DNA of 64,000 bases from Simiduia litorea (GTDB lineage: Bacteria; Pseudomonadota; Gammaproteobacteria; Pseudomonadales; Cellvibrionaceae), in NCBI RefSeq assembly GCF_042853465.1, contig NZ_AP031497.1, forward strand, positions 4,216,001-4,280,000. Direction: 5' to 3'. The notes beneath the pieces are model-generated. The model was given only the letters and a program-made list of their open reading frames with translations, was not told the origin of the DNA and searched no databases. Made by a program: the position numbers and the translations under genes. Below are positions 35,148 through 43,705 of the stretch, one piece after another (the stretch's first letter is position 1; each line of letters starts with the position of its first letter).

Positions 35148-36035
35148 CTACGCTGCCATTTGTTCAAATTCGATCGGTGAGCAGTACCCAATACCTGAGT
35201 GCAGTCTCACCATGTTGTAAAACTGGTTTATATACCTTGCAAGTGATCTACGCAATCCATCCATTCCATCGAATACAGACTTTCGGATTAATTCACCCTT
35301 GAGCGTGTGATAAAACGATTCCATATACGCGTTATCTGTACAATGCCCAGGCCGGTTTACGCTATGCTTGATTCCTGCCTCCGCCAGCGCATCTTGGAAC
35401 TTATAGCCTGTAAACTCGACGCCGCGATCAGTGTGCAGTATCAGGCCATCGGTATTGCGATTCTTGCGAAGTGCATTTCTCAATGCTGACACTGACAACT
35501 CAACAGACCGAGTCCTGCTTAGCGTCCAGCCAAGTATCCTGCGAGAGTGTCGGTCCATTACCGTTGCCAAATAGGTCCACTGACCTTGCAGCTTGATATA
35601 GGTAACGTCTGCCACCCAAACTTGATCGCAGCCTGTAGTTTCACCGAAGCTGAGCAATCTATTTTCTCCGCTGGTAAAAAATTTCTTCAAACCCGGTGCT
35701 CTGCGCGTCACGCGAGTGACCCTACCCTGAAGTCCAGCCTCGCGCATTAACCTAGCGATCCGCTTACGGGACACCCGATAGCCCTGTTTTATAAGCGTTT
35801 TAAATACACGGGGGCTGCCATATCGCCCTTCGCTCTTGTCAAACACCAAGGTGATTTTTTCCAACAGCACACGGTCAGTACGCTCTCGCTGGGAAGGCTG
35901 TCTATCCCGCCAGGCATAGTAGCCACTCCGAGACACACCCAGCCAACGGCACAAAACAGCTATTCCGAAGGCTTTTCTGTATCTGTGGACGAATCCAAAT
36001 CTTTCTGATGCACTTCCGCCAGATACAGTTGCCAC
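35148..36035 (-). CDS. IS3-family transposase orfB (DDE integrase domain)
   Basis: 295 residues. HTH_21 region (RKRIARLMREAGLQGR) and rve core with DQVWVADVTYI (first Asp), LHTDRGVEF (second Asp) and NAYMESFYHTLKGELI (Glu). The GTG start at 36035 directly follows A6 in orfA. The slippery A-AAA-AAG at 36041-36035 would place ribosomes in this frame after a -1 shift, giving the OrfAB transposase. Confidence 0.95.
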   Translation of the reverse strand: MATVSGGSASERFGFVHRYRKAFGIAVLCRWLGVSRSGYYAWRDRQPSQRERTDRVLLEKITLVFDKSEGRYGSPRVFKTLIKQGYRVSRKRIARLMREAGLQGRVTRVTRRAPGLKKFFTSGENRLLSFGETTGCDQVWVADVTYIKLQGQWTYLATVMDRHSRRILGWTLSRTRSVELSVSALRNALRKNRNTDGLILHTDRGVEFTGYKFQDALAEAGIKHSVNRPGHCTDNAYMESFYHTLKGELIRKSVFDGMDGLRRSLARYINQFYNMVRLHSGIGYCSPIEFEQMAA

Positions 36036-36346
36036 TTTTTTAGCAGGTCGTTCTCCTGCTGCAGCCGCTTATTCTCTTTCTTCAACCCAGCGAGTTCAGA
36101 CACCTGCTTTGAAGTCTTGATCTTTTTCTTTTTGGTCAAACCGATTCGCTTCTTACCGTCCCCTTGGAGAAGGCCGTCTCTGTACTCCTTTCTCCAACGG
36201 GATAACATGAATGGGTGAATTCCCAGGCCTTCTGCAACCTGCTTTATCTGTATATCGGGCTGGTAGCTCATCTTAACAGCCCGTATTTTGAATTCAGTTG
36301 AATATTGCCACGTCTTCCGTGGATTTTTGTATTTTGGCACAAACAC
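35960..36346 (-). CDS. IS3-family orfA (HTH protein)
   Basis: 128 residues. HTH: VKMSYQPDIQIKQVAEGLGIHPFMLSRWRKEY. A leucine-zipper-like helix (LKKENKRLQQENDLLKKW) follows. It overlaps orfB by 76 bp. Starts with ATG 36346. Confidence 0.92.
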   Translation of the reverse strand: MFVPKYKNPRKTWQYSTEFKIRAVKMSYQPDIQIKQVAEGLGIHPFMLSRWRKEYRDGLLQGDGKKRIGLTKKKKIKTSKQVSELAGLKKENKRLQQENDLLKKWQLYLAEVHQKDLDSSTDTEKPSE

Positions 36347-36445
36347 CTCCAGATAAGTTATCTAGAGGTGTCCACTAAAGCGGGGGAAGTTCAGGCCGGT
36401 GTGGCTGCGTTTGTTATATTTTTTAATATATTTCACTTTGAAAGC

Positions 36446-36631
36446 TCAGCCGTTCTGGCTCTTTGACTTTATAGCCTCCACTTTTTCTTTGATCTTTCTT
36501 TCGTTCTTTTCTGCTAGCTTTGATCGTATTTCCGCCAGCCTATCTTCCCGGTCACGATTTTTCTTGACGCCCTGCATAATAATCACAATAAGTGGGACGC
36601 CAAATACAAGAATGGCCACCATCCAAAGCAT
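36446..36631 (-). CDS. Cassette 22: small membrane protein with charged tail
   Basis: 61 residues. One TM segment (about 2-21) and a Lys/Glu/Arg-rich helical tail. ATG 36631 follows AGGAG at 7 bases, a strong start for a gene this short. Not recognised. Confidence 0.75.
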   Translation of the reverse strand: MLWMVAILVFGVPLIVIIMQGVKKNRDREDRLAEIRSKLAEKNERKIKEKVEAIKSKSQNG

Positions 36632-36649
36632 TAAACTCTCCTAAAAATA

Positions 36650-36952
36650 TAACGCCGGTGGCAAGGGCGGCCGCAGCAACGCGGAGGCCGTCCAGCAGCG
36701 ACAGCTGCGACTTGGCCACCCTTGTTAAGGTTGCGATCTGCCGCGCCACCTACAAAGTACGTTGTTGAGCGCCAGCGAAACCACAGCCAATTAATTTTAG
36801 CCGCAAGAATGCCATACTTGATGACCTTACGGAACTCTCTAGCGGTGGGAAAATATTACTTACTAGAAGCGGCACTTTCCTTGATACCGATAGACTTGCT
36901 TACTGCATTCTTCTGAGTGGCACGAAACTTAACGAAAATTCGCAGAGCACAT
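36650..36952 (-). repeat. Cassette 23: ORF-less cassette, type I (subtype a)
   Basis: 303 bp; attC 36650-36727 with a GGCCGCAGCAACGCGGAGGCC inner arm, shared with attC 26 and 32. A few bases are missing in the CACTC hairpin compared with cassette 5. Confidence 0.9.
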
Positions 36953-37045
36953 TAACGCCGCAATATGGGGCGGCTGGAACGTAGCACAGCGAAGTGTAAG
37001 CCGTCCCAGCCCGCGCTTTTAGCGGGCGAAATGATTGCCTTGTTA
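36953..37045 (-). other. attC 24
   Basis: TAACGCC at 36953, GTTA at 37042. The inner loop is AGCCCGCGCTTTTAGCGGGC. Confidence 0.88.
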
Positions 37046-37486
37046 GCTTTTGTCACAACCTACCTGCTGCGCTATTTGCCCTGATATAGAAAAATGAACT
37101 TCGATATCTGTAGGCACTATGTTGGATAGTTCATATAACCCACCCAATAACCAAGGCTTAGACAAACTGTATATTTGCCCGCAAGAGAGTGTTTTACCTG
37201 ATTGTATTAGATCGCCAACCATTTGAACCGCAAAATGCTCTACTACAAAATCTTTAGTGGATAGTAAACGACTAAACTCTTCAGGTGACTCTGCCACTTT
37301 GGTGAATTCGCCACCACCAGTATCGAGCCACCAGACTTGATTGTTGCTCACGTTTTGAACAAATGCATCGCCAGAAGCAGAAACTAAAATTGGTAAGTAC
37401 TCTCCGCCCAATAGCCATTCCCATTCGGATAGCAAAGCGTTTCGATCAAGATGCGAGAAGTTTACGGTTAAGTCATTTAATGTCAT
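37043..37486 (-). CDS. Cassette 24: T6SS/Tdi1-like immunity protein (DUF1851 type)
   Basis: 147 residues. The C-terminal half has IYSLSKPWLLGGLYELSN and EVHFSISGQIAQQ, and the N-terminal half has GEYLPILVSASGDAFV and WWLDTGGGEF, all matching the Tdi1 C-terminal/DUF1851 immunity family. A paralogue about 80% identical by eye is cassette 47. No toxin partner is nearby. The stop lies in attC 24. Confidence 0.8.
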   Translation of the reverse strand: MTLNDLTVNFSHLDRNALLSEWEWLLGGEYLPILVSASGDAFVQNVSNNQVWWLDTGGGEFTKVAESPEEFSRLLSTKDFVVEHFAVQMVGDLIQSGKTLSCGQIYSLSKPWLLGGLYELSNIVPTDIEVHFSISGQIAQQVGCDKS

Positions 37487-37504
37487 CCCAACTTCCTAGA
37501 AAGC

Positions 37505-37577
37505 TAACGCCCGCAGCAAAGGCGCGCGTTAGCGCGTCCAGTGGAGCGAAGCGTAACGATTTTGCCTGCGATTGTTA
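37505..37577 (-). other. attC 25
   Basis: TAACGCC at 37505, GTTA at 37574. The middle GGCGCGCGTTAGCGCGTCCAG resembles attC 30. Confidence 0.88.
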
Positions 37578-37588
37578 TGTGTATTTTG

Positions 37589-37903
37589 CTACTCAAAGTA
37601 AGGCTCACCATCTTCAAAAAACAACTCATATTTTTTAGAGATACGTTTCAGTATGCTCTCAACGTTAGAAGCTAGTTGTAATGCCTGCAAAGTATCTACA
37701 CCATAAGTCTCATGATTGTAATACTCAGTTCCAATCCCCTTAATCCTGATCGAGCAACCTGCGGTACCAAGTGAAAATTTGAAATCAACCATACCTTCTT
37801 GAAGTAGATACGGCTCGTATATTTCCACAACAAGCTGCCCTGTGGTGCCGGTGTCGATATCTCTATAGTTTAGTCGCCTACTTGCGATGGTATTAGAGTT
37901 CAT
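37589..37903 (-). CDS. Cassette 25: DUF6968-like small protein
   Basis: 104 residues. ASRRLNYRDIDTGTTGQLVVEI, GVDTLQALQLA and the C-terminal FFEDGEPYFE resemble a widespread small family (DUF6968). Function unknown. Confidence 0.65.
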   Translation of the reverse strand: MNSNTIASRRLNYRDIDTGTTGQLVVEIYEPYLLQEGMVDFKFSLGTAGCSIRIKGIGTEYYNHETYGVDTLQALQLASNVESILKRISKKYELFFEDGEPYFE

Positions 37904-37913
37904 GATTTACACA

Positions 37914-38217
37914 TAACGCCGGTGGCAAGGGCGGCCGCAGCAACGCGGAGGCCGTCCAGCAGCGATAGCTGCGACTTGGCCGCCCTTGTTAAAGTTGCGA
38001 TCTGCCGCGCCAACAACAGGGTACGTTGTGGAGCGCAAGCGAAACCGTAACCACTAATTTTACCCGCAAGAATGCCATACGTGATGACTCTACGGAACTA
38101 TAATTTTACGGGGGGAGAAACTGCGATATTGACACGGCATACTCCCTGATACCGACTTTTAACTCTTGCGCGATTCCGCTCACTGGAACCAGAACTCTCT
38201 TTTAAAGCAGAGCACAT
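37914..38217 (-). repeat. Cassette 26: ORF-less cassette, type I (subtype c)
   Basis: 304 bp; attC 37914-37991. ACTGCGATATTGACACGGCATAC is intermediate between types I and II. The end hairpin is degenerate (GGTTC...GGAACC-like). Confidence 0.88.
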
Positions 38218-38292
38218 TAACGCCCGCCACAATGGCGAGCAACGACTAGTTGCGAGTCCAGCCGCGCAGCGGCGTATTGGTGGCGTTTGTTA
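38218..38292 (-). other. attC 27
   Basis: TAACGCC at 38218, GTTA at 38289. Nearly identical to attC 2 although the cassettes are unrelated. Confidence 0.9.
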
Positions 38293-38301
38293 TGGCTTGT
38301 A

Positions 38302-38646
38302 CTACCAAGCGACATCATAGAACCCCATAACCTTTTGTGTTTGTTCGTTTACTACAACGATCCAGTCACCGTGAAGTAGAGAATGGCCTTCTACGGTTTG
38401 TGCACAAGCTAAGTACACGCGGCATTCACCTTTCACGACTTCAAATACTTTAGATGATGCTGGAACATTCGTTTCGCAGAACTTTGCATGGTCAGGATAT
38501 CTCTCAATGAGTTGTGCAGTGACATTAGACCAAGCTGATTTTTGTTGCTGAGCTGTGAAATTACAGCTCCTTTCCGCAGATGGCAGCACGCTTTCTTGAG
38601 CCGAGCATGATGCAAGAAATATACTTAGTATTAAAACTATTCTCAT
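38302..38646 (-). CDS. Cassette 27: small lipoprotein
   Basis: 114 residues from ATG 38646. Signal MRIVLILSIFLASC with a LASC lipobox. The mature part has four more cysteines and VVKGECRVYLAC. Not recognised. An ATG at 38661, created in the R' core of attC 28, is an equally possible start. Confidence 0.68.
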   Translation of the reverse strand: MRIVLILSIFLASCSAQESVLPSAERSCNFTAQQQKSAWSNVTAQLIERYPDHAKFCETNVPASSKVFEVVKGECRVYLACAQTVEGHSLLHGDWIVVVNEQTQKVMGFYDVAW

Positions 38647-38660
38647 ATTACGCGTGACCA

Positions 38661-38772
38661 TAACGCCCGGTTCACCAGCGCCCAAGCCGGAGAGGCTTTT
38701 GTGGTAAAGTGTAGCGCAGCGAAACCCACAAAAGCAGCGTAGGTTTGGGCGTCTGCGTGGAACCGATTGTTA
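38661..38772 (-). other. attC 28
   Basis: TAACGCC at 38661, GTTA at 38769. Longest uninterrupted site (112 bp); CCAAGCCGG...GTTTGGGC and CTTTTGTGG/CCACAAAAG arms pair. Confidence 0.88.
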
Positions 38773-38774
38773 TG

Positions 38775-39665
38775 TCATTGTTCGTCGGCACATTGTAGTA
38801 GTGATCTCCTACCAACCATCATTGAAGCCAAATAGTTACTTAAGTTAGGCGGCTCCAAAAAAGAGTTGTTGATGTGCTGTAATATTGAATAATACAAGTA
38901 TCCCAGATTATTTCCTTCCAGCGATCCGTTCCCATCAATTGGATTGAAAGGAGAAAAATACCAGCTGCAATTATCATCATCTATTTCAGAAGGGTAACGC
39001 TCATTGGCAAAACCGTTCTCATCTAGCTTTCCGTAAAGCACAACGCCGGAATTCAAAATAACACTTGTGTTAGGGAGATATTCTATTTTGGTGTTTTTAA
39101 GCAGAGATTTAATATCATCAAATTTAAAATCACCCGCATCAACGAACAACATAAATGAAAATATATTATTAAGGGTTTTATTACCTTTTCCAAGATATAC
39201 ATCCCTCATCAATGTTGAACCGTCAAACTTACCTTTATAAGATGTGTTTGGTATTTTTTCGTGAAACATCTCATCGTTGATTTTTGATAATACGTTAGAA
39301 AAGTACTCAATATAATTGGAATTCTTGTAATAAGTAGATTTGATTTCACCACAAGAATACACTGAGTCAATCGGCACATACTCTGTGCCATCCTTCGTCG
39401 TCATTAGTGATGGTAGGTTCGACGTATCTGCAATAATAATATCTAGCTGCGGACTAACCACGCCATTTTGATCAATTAGATGGCCATGCGTAACATATAG
39501 ATTTTTGGGGAGCATCCTTCTAAATATTTCACGAACATGTTCCTCGATTTCATTTCCAGCCGCTTTGATATCGCCAGTCCCATGAATTCGAATCGCGTCT
39601 TCCCTTGCTTTCACGAGGTCGTCAGCTTCACTTTTAAAAATACCCGAGATATCTAATTTACGCAC
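38775..39665 (-). CDS. Cassette 28: DUF6602-like, predicted nuclease-fold protein
   Basis: 296 residues from GTG 39665, which follows GGAG at 5 bases; the frame upstream only reads through attC 29. The segment GVVSPQLDIIIADTSNLP and then VYSCGEIKST supplies Asp and E-x-K of a PD-(D/E)XK-like core at about residues 69-115. HVREIFRRMLP precedes it, as in DUF6602-type proteins. Substrate and role are unknown; the largest cassette protein in the array. Confidence 0.72.
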   Translation of the reverse strand: MRKLDISGIFKSEADDLVKAREDAIRIHGTGDIKAAGNEIEEHVREIFRRMLPKNLYVTHGHLIDQNGVVSPQLDIIIADTSNLPSLMTTKDGTEYVPIDSVYSCGEIKSTYYKNSNYIEYFSNVLSKINDEMFHEKIPNTSYKGKFDGSTLMRDVYLGKGNKTLNNIFSFMLFVDAGDFKFDDIKSLLKNTKIEYLPNTSVILNSGVVLYGKLDENGFANERYPSEIDDDNCSWYFSPFNPIDGNGSLEGNNLGYLYYSILQHINNSFLEPPNLSNYLASMMVGRRSLLQCADEQ

Positions 39666-39686
39666 AAACTCTCCAATTGAAAGACA

Positions 39687-40057
39687 TAACGCCGTGGTTT
39701 GGGGCGACTGGAGCATAGCGTAAGCCGTCCCGCACCGCGTTTTTTGCGGTGCTTACAACACCACCTTGTTATTTGCCGCCGGTTTGCATTTGCTACAACG
39801 CGCTTAGCGGAGCACCCGCGAAGCCAGAGGCCATTAGTTTGCGTAAGATTACCTTACTTGATGCCTTTTGGAACCCACTTAGGGCAAACCACAATGCAGG
39901 CATGCAACACGCCTTGCGCGGCGAACCAACTATTAGCACAGGGAAATAAACTGCGATATTGAAGCAGCACATTCCTTGATGCTGGCATGCCGACTTACTG
40001 GCACACTTTTGAATAACTTACCGAACTCAAAACAAACATAAAAAAGGTAAGGCAAAA
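39687..40057 (-). repeat. Cassette 29: ORF-less cassette, type II
   Basis: 371 bp; attC 39687-39771. By reading it is identical to cassette 39 and differs from cassette 42 at about two positions. Confidence 0.92.
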
Positions 40058-40138
40058 TAACGCCGCTATAAAAGGCGCGCGTTAGCGCGTCCAGTGGAGG
40101 CCGCTTTTCGGCCGGAACGATTTTTGATAGCTTTGTTA
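40058..40138 (-). other. attC 30
   Basis: TAACGCC at 40058, GTTA at 40135. Inner loop GGCCGCTTTTCGGCC. Confidence 0.88.
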
Positions 40139-40549
40139 AATGCTCTTTTGCAATATGAAATCTGCATGCTCTTTACGCCCGTTACACACGGAACTTGGAT
40201 GCCCTATACACCCTGACACCTCTTCCTCTTCTGGACCGTAACCAGTATGAGTAGCCACCACTACAAAGTTACCGCTCATAGCATCACACGGACCGGGGCA
40301 GACAAATACGAACCAATCAAAATCTTTTTTAGGTGGAATTTCATAGTAGCCTTCGTAATTCGTAGTTACCTTTCGCGAAGAATCACCTTTTATATAAACC
40401 TCTGCTCCCTGTATCGGGAACCCCGTTACCCCGTCAGTTACACGGCCGGACACTTGTGGCGAAGTCCAGTTGTTGTGGGGATATGGCAAAATACAACCAG
40501 ACAGAATTGCCGAAAGAAATATGACGATAGCTTGTTTCATAGTGTGCAT
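40136..40549 (-). CDS. Cassette 30: lipoprotein with carboxypeptidase-regulatory-like beta-sandwich
   Basis: 137 residues. Signal with lipobox ILSGC (Cys at about residue 19). VSGRVTDGVTGFPIQGAEVYI and TTNYEGYYEIPP match the regulatory-like beta-sandwich found in many surface proteins. The tail has paired cysteines (SGCIGHPSSVC). Located in the outer membrane by inference; function unknown. Confidence 0.75.
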   Translation of the reverse strand: MHTMKQAIVIFLSAILSGCILPYPHNNWTSPQVSGRVTDGVTGFPIQGAEVYIKGDSSRKVTTNYEGYYEIPPKKDFDWFVFVCPGPCDAMSGNFVVVATHTGYGPEEEEVSGCIGHPSSVCNGRKEHADFILQKSI

Positions 40550-40552
40550 TTA

Positions 40553-40847
40553 ACGCCGGTGGCAAGGGCGAGCGTAGCGAGTCCAGCAGCGATAGCTGCG
40601 TCCTTGGCCACCCTTGTTAAAGATGCGATTCACCGTACCAACTACAACGTAAGTTGTGGAGCGACAGCGGAACCTACACCAACTAATTTTACCCGTAAGA
40701 ATGCCATACGAGACAAACCTTCGAAACTTAAATTTTACGACGGGAGAAACTGCGATTTTGACGCGGCACACTCCCTGATACCGATTACTACATTTTTGCT
40801 CAGTGGTTGATAATTCACACCGAGCTAATCTTTTTTGCAGAGCACAT
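40553..40847 (-). repeat. Cassette 31: ORF-less cassette, type I (most divergent)
   Basis: 295 bp; attC 40553-40619. The body is the most diverged type I copy (CGACGGGAGAAACTGCGATT), linking types I and II. Confidence 0.88.
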
Positions 40848-41152
40848 TAACGCCGGTGGCAAGGGCGGCCGCAGCAACGCGGAGGCCGTCCAGCAGCGAT
40901 AGCTGCGACTTGGCCACCCTTGTTAAAGTTGCGATCTGCCGTGCCACCTACAAAGTACGTTGTTGAGCGCCAGCGAAACCACAACCAATTAATTTTACCC
41001 GCAAGAATGCCACACTTGAAGGCACTGCGGAATACATTTGGGTAGCGGGAAGGACTGCGATGTTGACGCGGCACATTCCCTGATACCGATTTCTAAAATC
41101 TTATGCGATTCACTTTACGTGAACCAAAACTTCCCTAAAAGGCAGAGCACAT
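40848..41152 (-). repeat. Cassette 32: ORF-less cassette, type I (subtype c)
   Basis: 305 bp; attC 40848-40925. Almost the same as cassette 7 in the body but with another attC variant. Confidence 0.9.
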
Positions 41153-41457
41153 TAACGCCGGTGGCAAGGGCGAGGCGCGATTAGCGCCGAGTCCAGCAGC
41201 GATAGCTGCGCTCTTGGCCACCCTTGTTAATGTAGTGAACTGCCGCACGACCTACAAAGCACGATGTGCAGCGTAGCGGAACCACAGCCCAGTAAATTTA
41301 CCCGCAAGAATGCCACACTTGATGACCTTACGGAACTATCTAGCGATACTGGAAAGGTGACTTACTTGGAGCGGCACTTTTCTTGATTCCGATAGACTTG
41401 AATACAGCACTTACTTTTTAAACGGTACGAACTCGACAACAAAATCGCAGAGCACAT
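41153..41457 (-). repeat. Cassette 33: ORF-less cassette, type I (subtype b)
   Basis: 305 bp; attC 41153-41229. By reading, identical to cassette 38. First block changed to GTGAACTGCCGCACGACCTA. Confidence 0.92.
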
Positions 41458-41523
41458 TAACGCCCGCAACAAACGCGAGCGGAGCGAGTCGAGGGCGATA
41501 GCCCGTTTTGGTTGCGATTGTTA
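41458..41523 (-). other. attC 34
   Basis: TAACGCC at 41458, GTTA at 41520. Class B; loop GAGGGCGATAGCCC. Confidence 0.9.
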
Positions 41524-41530
41524 TATGCTT

Positions 41531-41761
41531 TCATGATTTTTTAGCCAAAGAAGCTAGCAAGCAAAATGCAGTTGTGCCTATGGCTATGTACAAGTCACCA
41601 ATTAAAGTGTCACCAGTAGGCGCAACTTCAAATAATGATGCTGTGGCCACTCTTCCCAAGGTTACGCCACCGAGACTTATTAGGAAAAAGACTAACCAAA
41701 ACTGAATTGGATGGCTTTTCGATAACATTGCTATTTGCTGCTTCCAGCTAGCCTTCTCCAA
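41531..41761 (-). CDS. Cassette 34: two-TM membrane protein
   Basis: 76 residues with TM segments at about 19-38 and 52-72. The start is TTG 41761, with AGGAG 6 bases upstream. Not recognised. Confidence 0.65.
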   Translation of the reverse strand: MEKASWKQQIAMLSKSHPIQFWLVFFLISLGGVTLGRVATASLFEVAPTGDTLIGDLYIAIGTTAFCLLASLAKKS

Positions 41762-41780
41762 TCATCTCTCCTCGGGCATA

Positions 41781-41864
41781 TAACGCCCCGCACAGGGGCA
41801 GACAAATAAGCGTAGCGTTTTGGCTGTCCCAGCGACCAACGGGAGCGATTGATGCGGCTTGTTA
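41781..41864 (-). other. attC 35
   Basis: TAACGCC at 41781, GTTA at 41861. Confidence 0.85.
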
Positions 41865-41869
41865 TGCAT

Positions 41870-42145
41870 TTATTGATCGCCTCTATCTCTGCAATTATTT
41901 AACAAGCCGCCAACAACAAATATTGCCACCGAGAATAGCAAAATACCCCATAGCAATGGAGACTGAAACATAAACCCAACAAACTCTACGGTAAAGTATG
42001 CAGCAACTGACTTGCCCGCTATTAAATCCATTACTACGTTTAGTGGAATAACCATTATGAAAATCAAGAAAAAGAACTTTAGGCCAAGCCCCGCACTGAA
42101 AGCCATACCGTCTATAATTGACTCTTTCTTCCTGACTTTCGTCAT
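41870..42145 (-). CDS. Cassette 35: small membrane protein
   Basis: 91 residues. TM segments at about 22-42 and 58-82 with a short amphipathic stretch between. Not recognised. The leader of 16 bp to attC 36 has no clear ribosome site. Confidence 0.62.
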   Translation of the reverse strand: MTKVRKKESIIDGMAFSAGLGLKFFFLIFIMVIPLNVVMDLIAGKSVAAYFTVEFVGFMFQSPLLWGILLFSVAIFVVGGLLNNCRDRGDQ

Positions 42146-42161
42146 TCTCTATCCAATTGCA

Positions 42162-42266
42162 TAACGCCGCGGTAAGCTGCGGCTATGTAGTTGATTGTGT
42201 TGTGGCAGCGTAGCGACCGCCACATAAACAAGCGACGGAATAGCCGTCAGCTTGACCGCTTTGTTA
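42162..42266 (-). other. attC 36
   Basis: TAACGCC at 42162, GTTA at 42263. A 105-bp site with outer arms CGGTAAGCTGCGGCTAT and ATAGCCGTCAGCTTGACCG. The cassette gene ends inside it. Confidence 0.88.
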
Positions 42267-42717
42267 GGGCGCTCTTGATTAAAGCCCACCAATACTTGGG
42301 CTTTGAACCTATACATACCTGATATGAATATAAACGATCTCGTATTAAACAGGCACCATCTAGAATTGGCATAAATGGGACATTTAACCTTTTAACCGGG
42401 TCCCATTGGTGTGTGTATTCGGTATTGCAACTAGGACACTTTGGATTTGCCCCTGGAACAAACTGACCACCGCAAGGGCAACCAGGAAGTGTAATAGCAA
42501 TGCGATTAAGCAGCTCCTGATTTATTTCGTTTTCATACAGCAAAGCGTGATCTTGCTCGCGATGAATTACATTTGAGCATGTATTACAGAAAAAATGCGG
42601 ACAACTATCACTCATACCGCTCGATTGCCACGCAGGCGTTTCCTTACCACAACTTGGGTTTGGACATTTCATTTTTCCAACCCAAGGAGCATTCGCGCTG
42701 TAATGTACGATCTTCAT
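42247..42717 (-). CDS. Cassette 36: zinc-ribbon protein
   Basis: 156 residues. Cys pairs in MKCPNPSCGKE, CPHFFCNTCSN, GCPCGG and PKCPSCNTEY suggest two zinc-binding ribbons. The C-terminal part (RLYSYQVCIGSKPKYWWALI) is hydrophobic. Nucleic-acid or protein binding is possible but not shown. It runs 20 bp into its own attC, unlike the other cassettes, whose genes end at the R'' core. Confidence 0.72.
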   Translation of the reverse strand: MKIVHYSANAPWVGKMKCPNPSCGKETPAWQSSGMSDSCPHFFCNTCSNVIHREQDHALLYENEINQELLNRIAITLPGCPCGGQFVPGANPKCPSCNTEYTHQWDPVKRLNVPFMPILDGACLIRDRLYSYQVCIGSKPKYWWALIKSALTKRSS

Positions 42718-42724
42718 AGAGCCC

Positions 42725-43029
42725 TAACGCCGGTGGCAAGGGCGAGGCGCGATTAGCGCCGAGTCCAGCAGCGATAGCTGCGAGCTTGGCCACCCTTGTT
42801 AAAGTTGCGATCTGCCGCGCCACCTACAAAGTAAGTTGTGAAGGGCCAGCGAAACCGTAACCGCTAATTTTACCCGCAAGAATGCCACACTTGACGACCT
42901 TACGGAACTAGCTAGCGATACTGGAAAGGTGACTTACTTGGAGCGGCACTTTCCTTGATACCGATAGACTTGAATACAGCACTTACTTTTTAAACGGTAC
43001 GAACTCGACAACAAAATCGCAGAGCACAT
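42725..43029 (-). repeat. Cassette 37: ORF-less cassette, type I (subtype b)
   Basis: 305 bp; attC 42725-42801. A 31-codon frame from the ATG at the R' core exists here but is broken in subtypes a and c. Confidence 0.9.
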
Positions 43030-43334
43030 TAACGCCGGTGGCAAGGGCGAGGCGCGATTAGCGCCGAGTCCAGCAGCGATAGCTGCGCTCTTGGCCACCC
43101 TTGTTAATGTAGTGAACTGCCGCACGACCTACAAAGCACGATGTGCAGCGTAGCGGAACCACAGCCCAGTAAATTTACCCGCAAGAATGCCACACTTGAT
43201 GACCTTACGGAACTATCTAGCGATACTGGAAAGGTGACTTACTTGGAGCGGCACTTTTCTTGATTCCGATAGACTTGAATACAGCACTTACTTTTTAAAC
43301 GGTACGAACTCGACAACAAAATCGCAGAGCACAT
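43030..43334 (-). repeat. Cassette 38: ORF-less cassette, type I (subtype b)
   Basis: 305 bp; attC 43030-43106. Apparent exact duplicate of cassette 33, including the attC. Confidence 0.92.
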
Positions 43335-43705
43335 TAACGCCGTGGTTTGGGGCGACTGGAGCATAGCGTAAGCCGTCCCGCACCGCGTTTTTTGCGGTGC
43401 TTACAACACCACCTTGTTATTTGCCGCCGGTTTGCATTTGCTACAACGCGCTTAGCGGAGCACCCGCGAAGCCAGAGGCCATTAGTTTGCGTAAGATTAC
43501 CTTACTTGATGCCTTTTGGAACCCACTTAGGGCAAACCACAATGCAGGCATGCAACACGCCTTGCGCGGCGAACCAACTATTAGCACAGGGAAATAAACT
43601 GCGATATTGAAGCAGCACATTCCTTGATGCTGGCATGCCGACTTACTGGCACACTTTTGAATAACTTACCGAACTCAAAACAAACATAAAAAAGGTAAGG
43701 CAAAA
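43335..43705 (-). repeat. Cassette 39: ORF-less cassette, type II
   Basis: 371 bp; attC 43335-43419. Apparent exact duplicate of cassette 29. Confidence 0.92.

Larger units (their letters stand above)
35113..36393 (-). mobile_element. IS3-family insertion sequence (1281 bp), complete
   Basis: Imperfect 30-bp terminal inverted repeats begin TGATCTTGCCCCG (35113) and, on the other strand, TGAACTTCCCCCG (36393), both reaching TGGACACCTC. A 3-bp direct repeat GGC flanks the element. orfA and orfB overlap and are in the IS3 arrangement. Confidence 0.95.
35067..36416 (-). other. attC 22, interrupted by an IS3-family element
   Basis: 35067-35112 plus 36397-36416 restore a class B attC nearly identical to attC 10; GTTA at 36413. 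GGC at both edges of the insertion is the target duplication. Confidence 0.88.

Noticed and set aside
39699..39962. Plus-strand 87-codon frame, repeated at 43347-43610 and 44770-45033
   Set aside because: It starts inside an attC and runs through type II ORF-less cassettes. It recurs only because the DNA is duplicated; it is broken in cassettes 18, 20 and 44.
40847..41074. Minus-strand 75-codon frame in cassette 32
   Set aside because: It runs through the cassette body into attC 32, and the frame is interrupted in sister copies.
42934..43125. Minus-strand frame through attC 38 and cassette 37
   Set aside because: It crosses an attC boundary; the 31-codon part inside the cassette is not kept in subtypes a and c.
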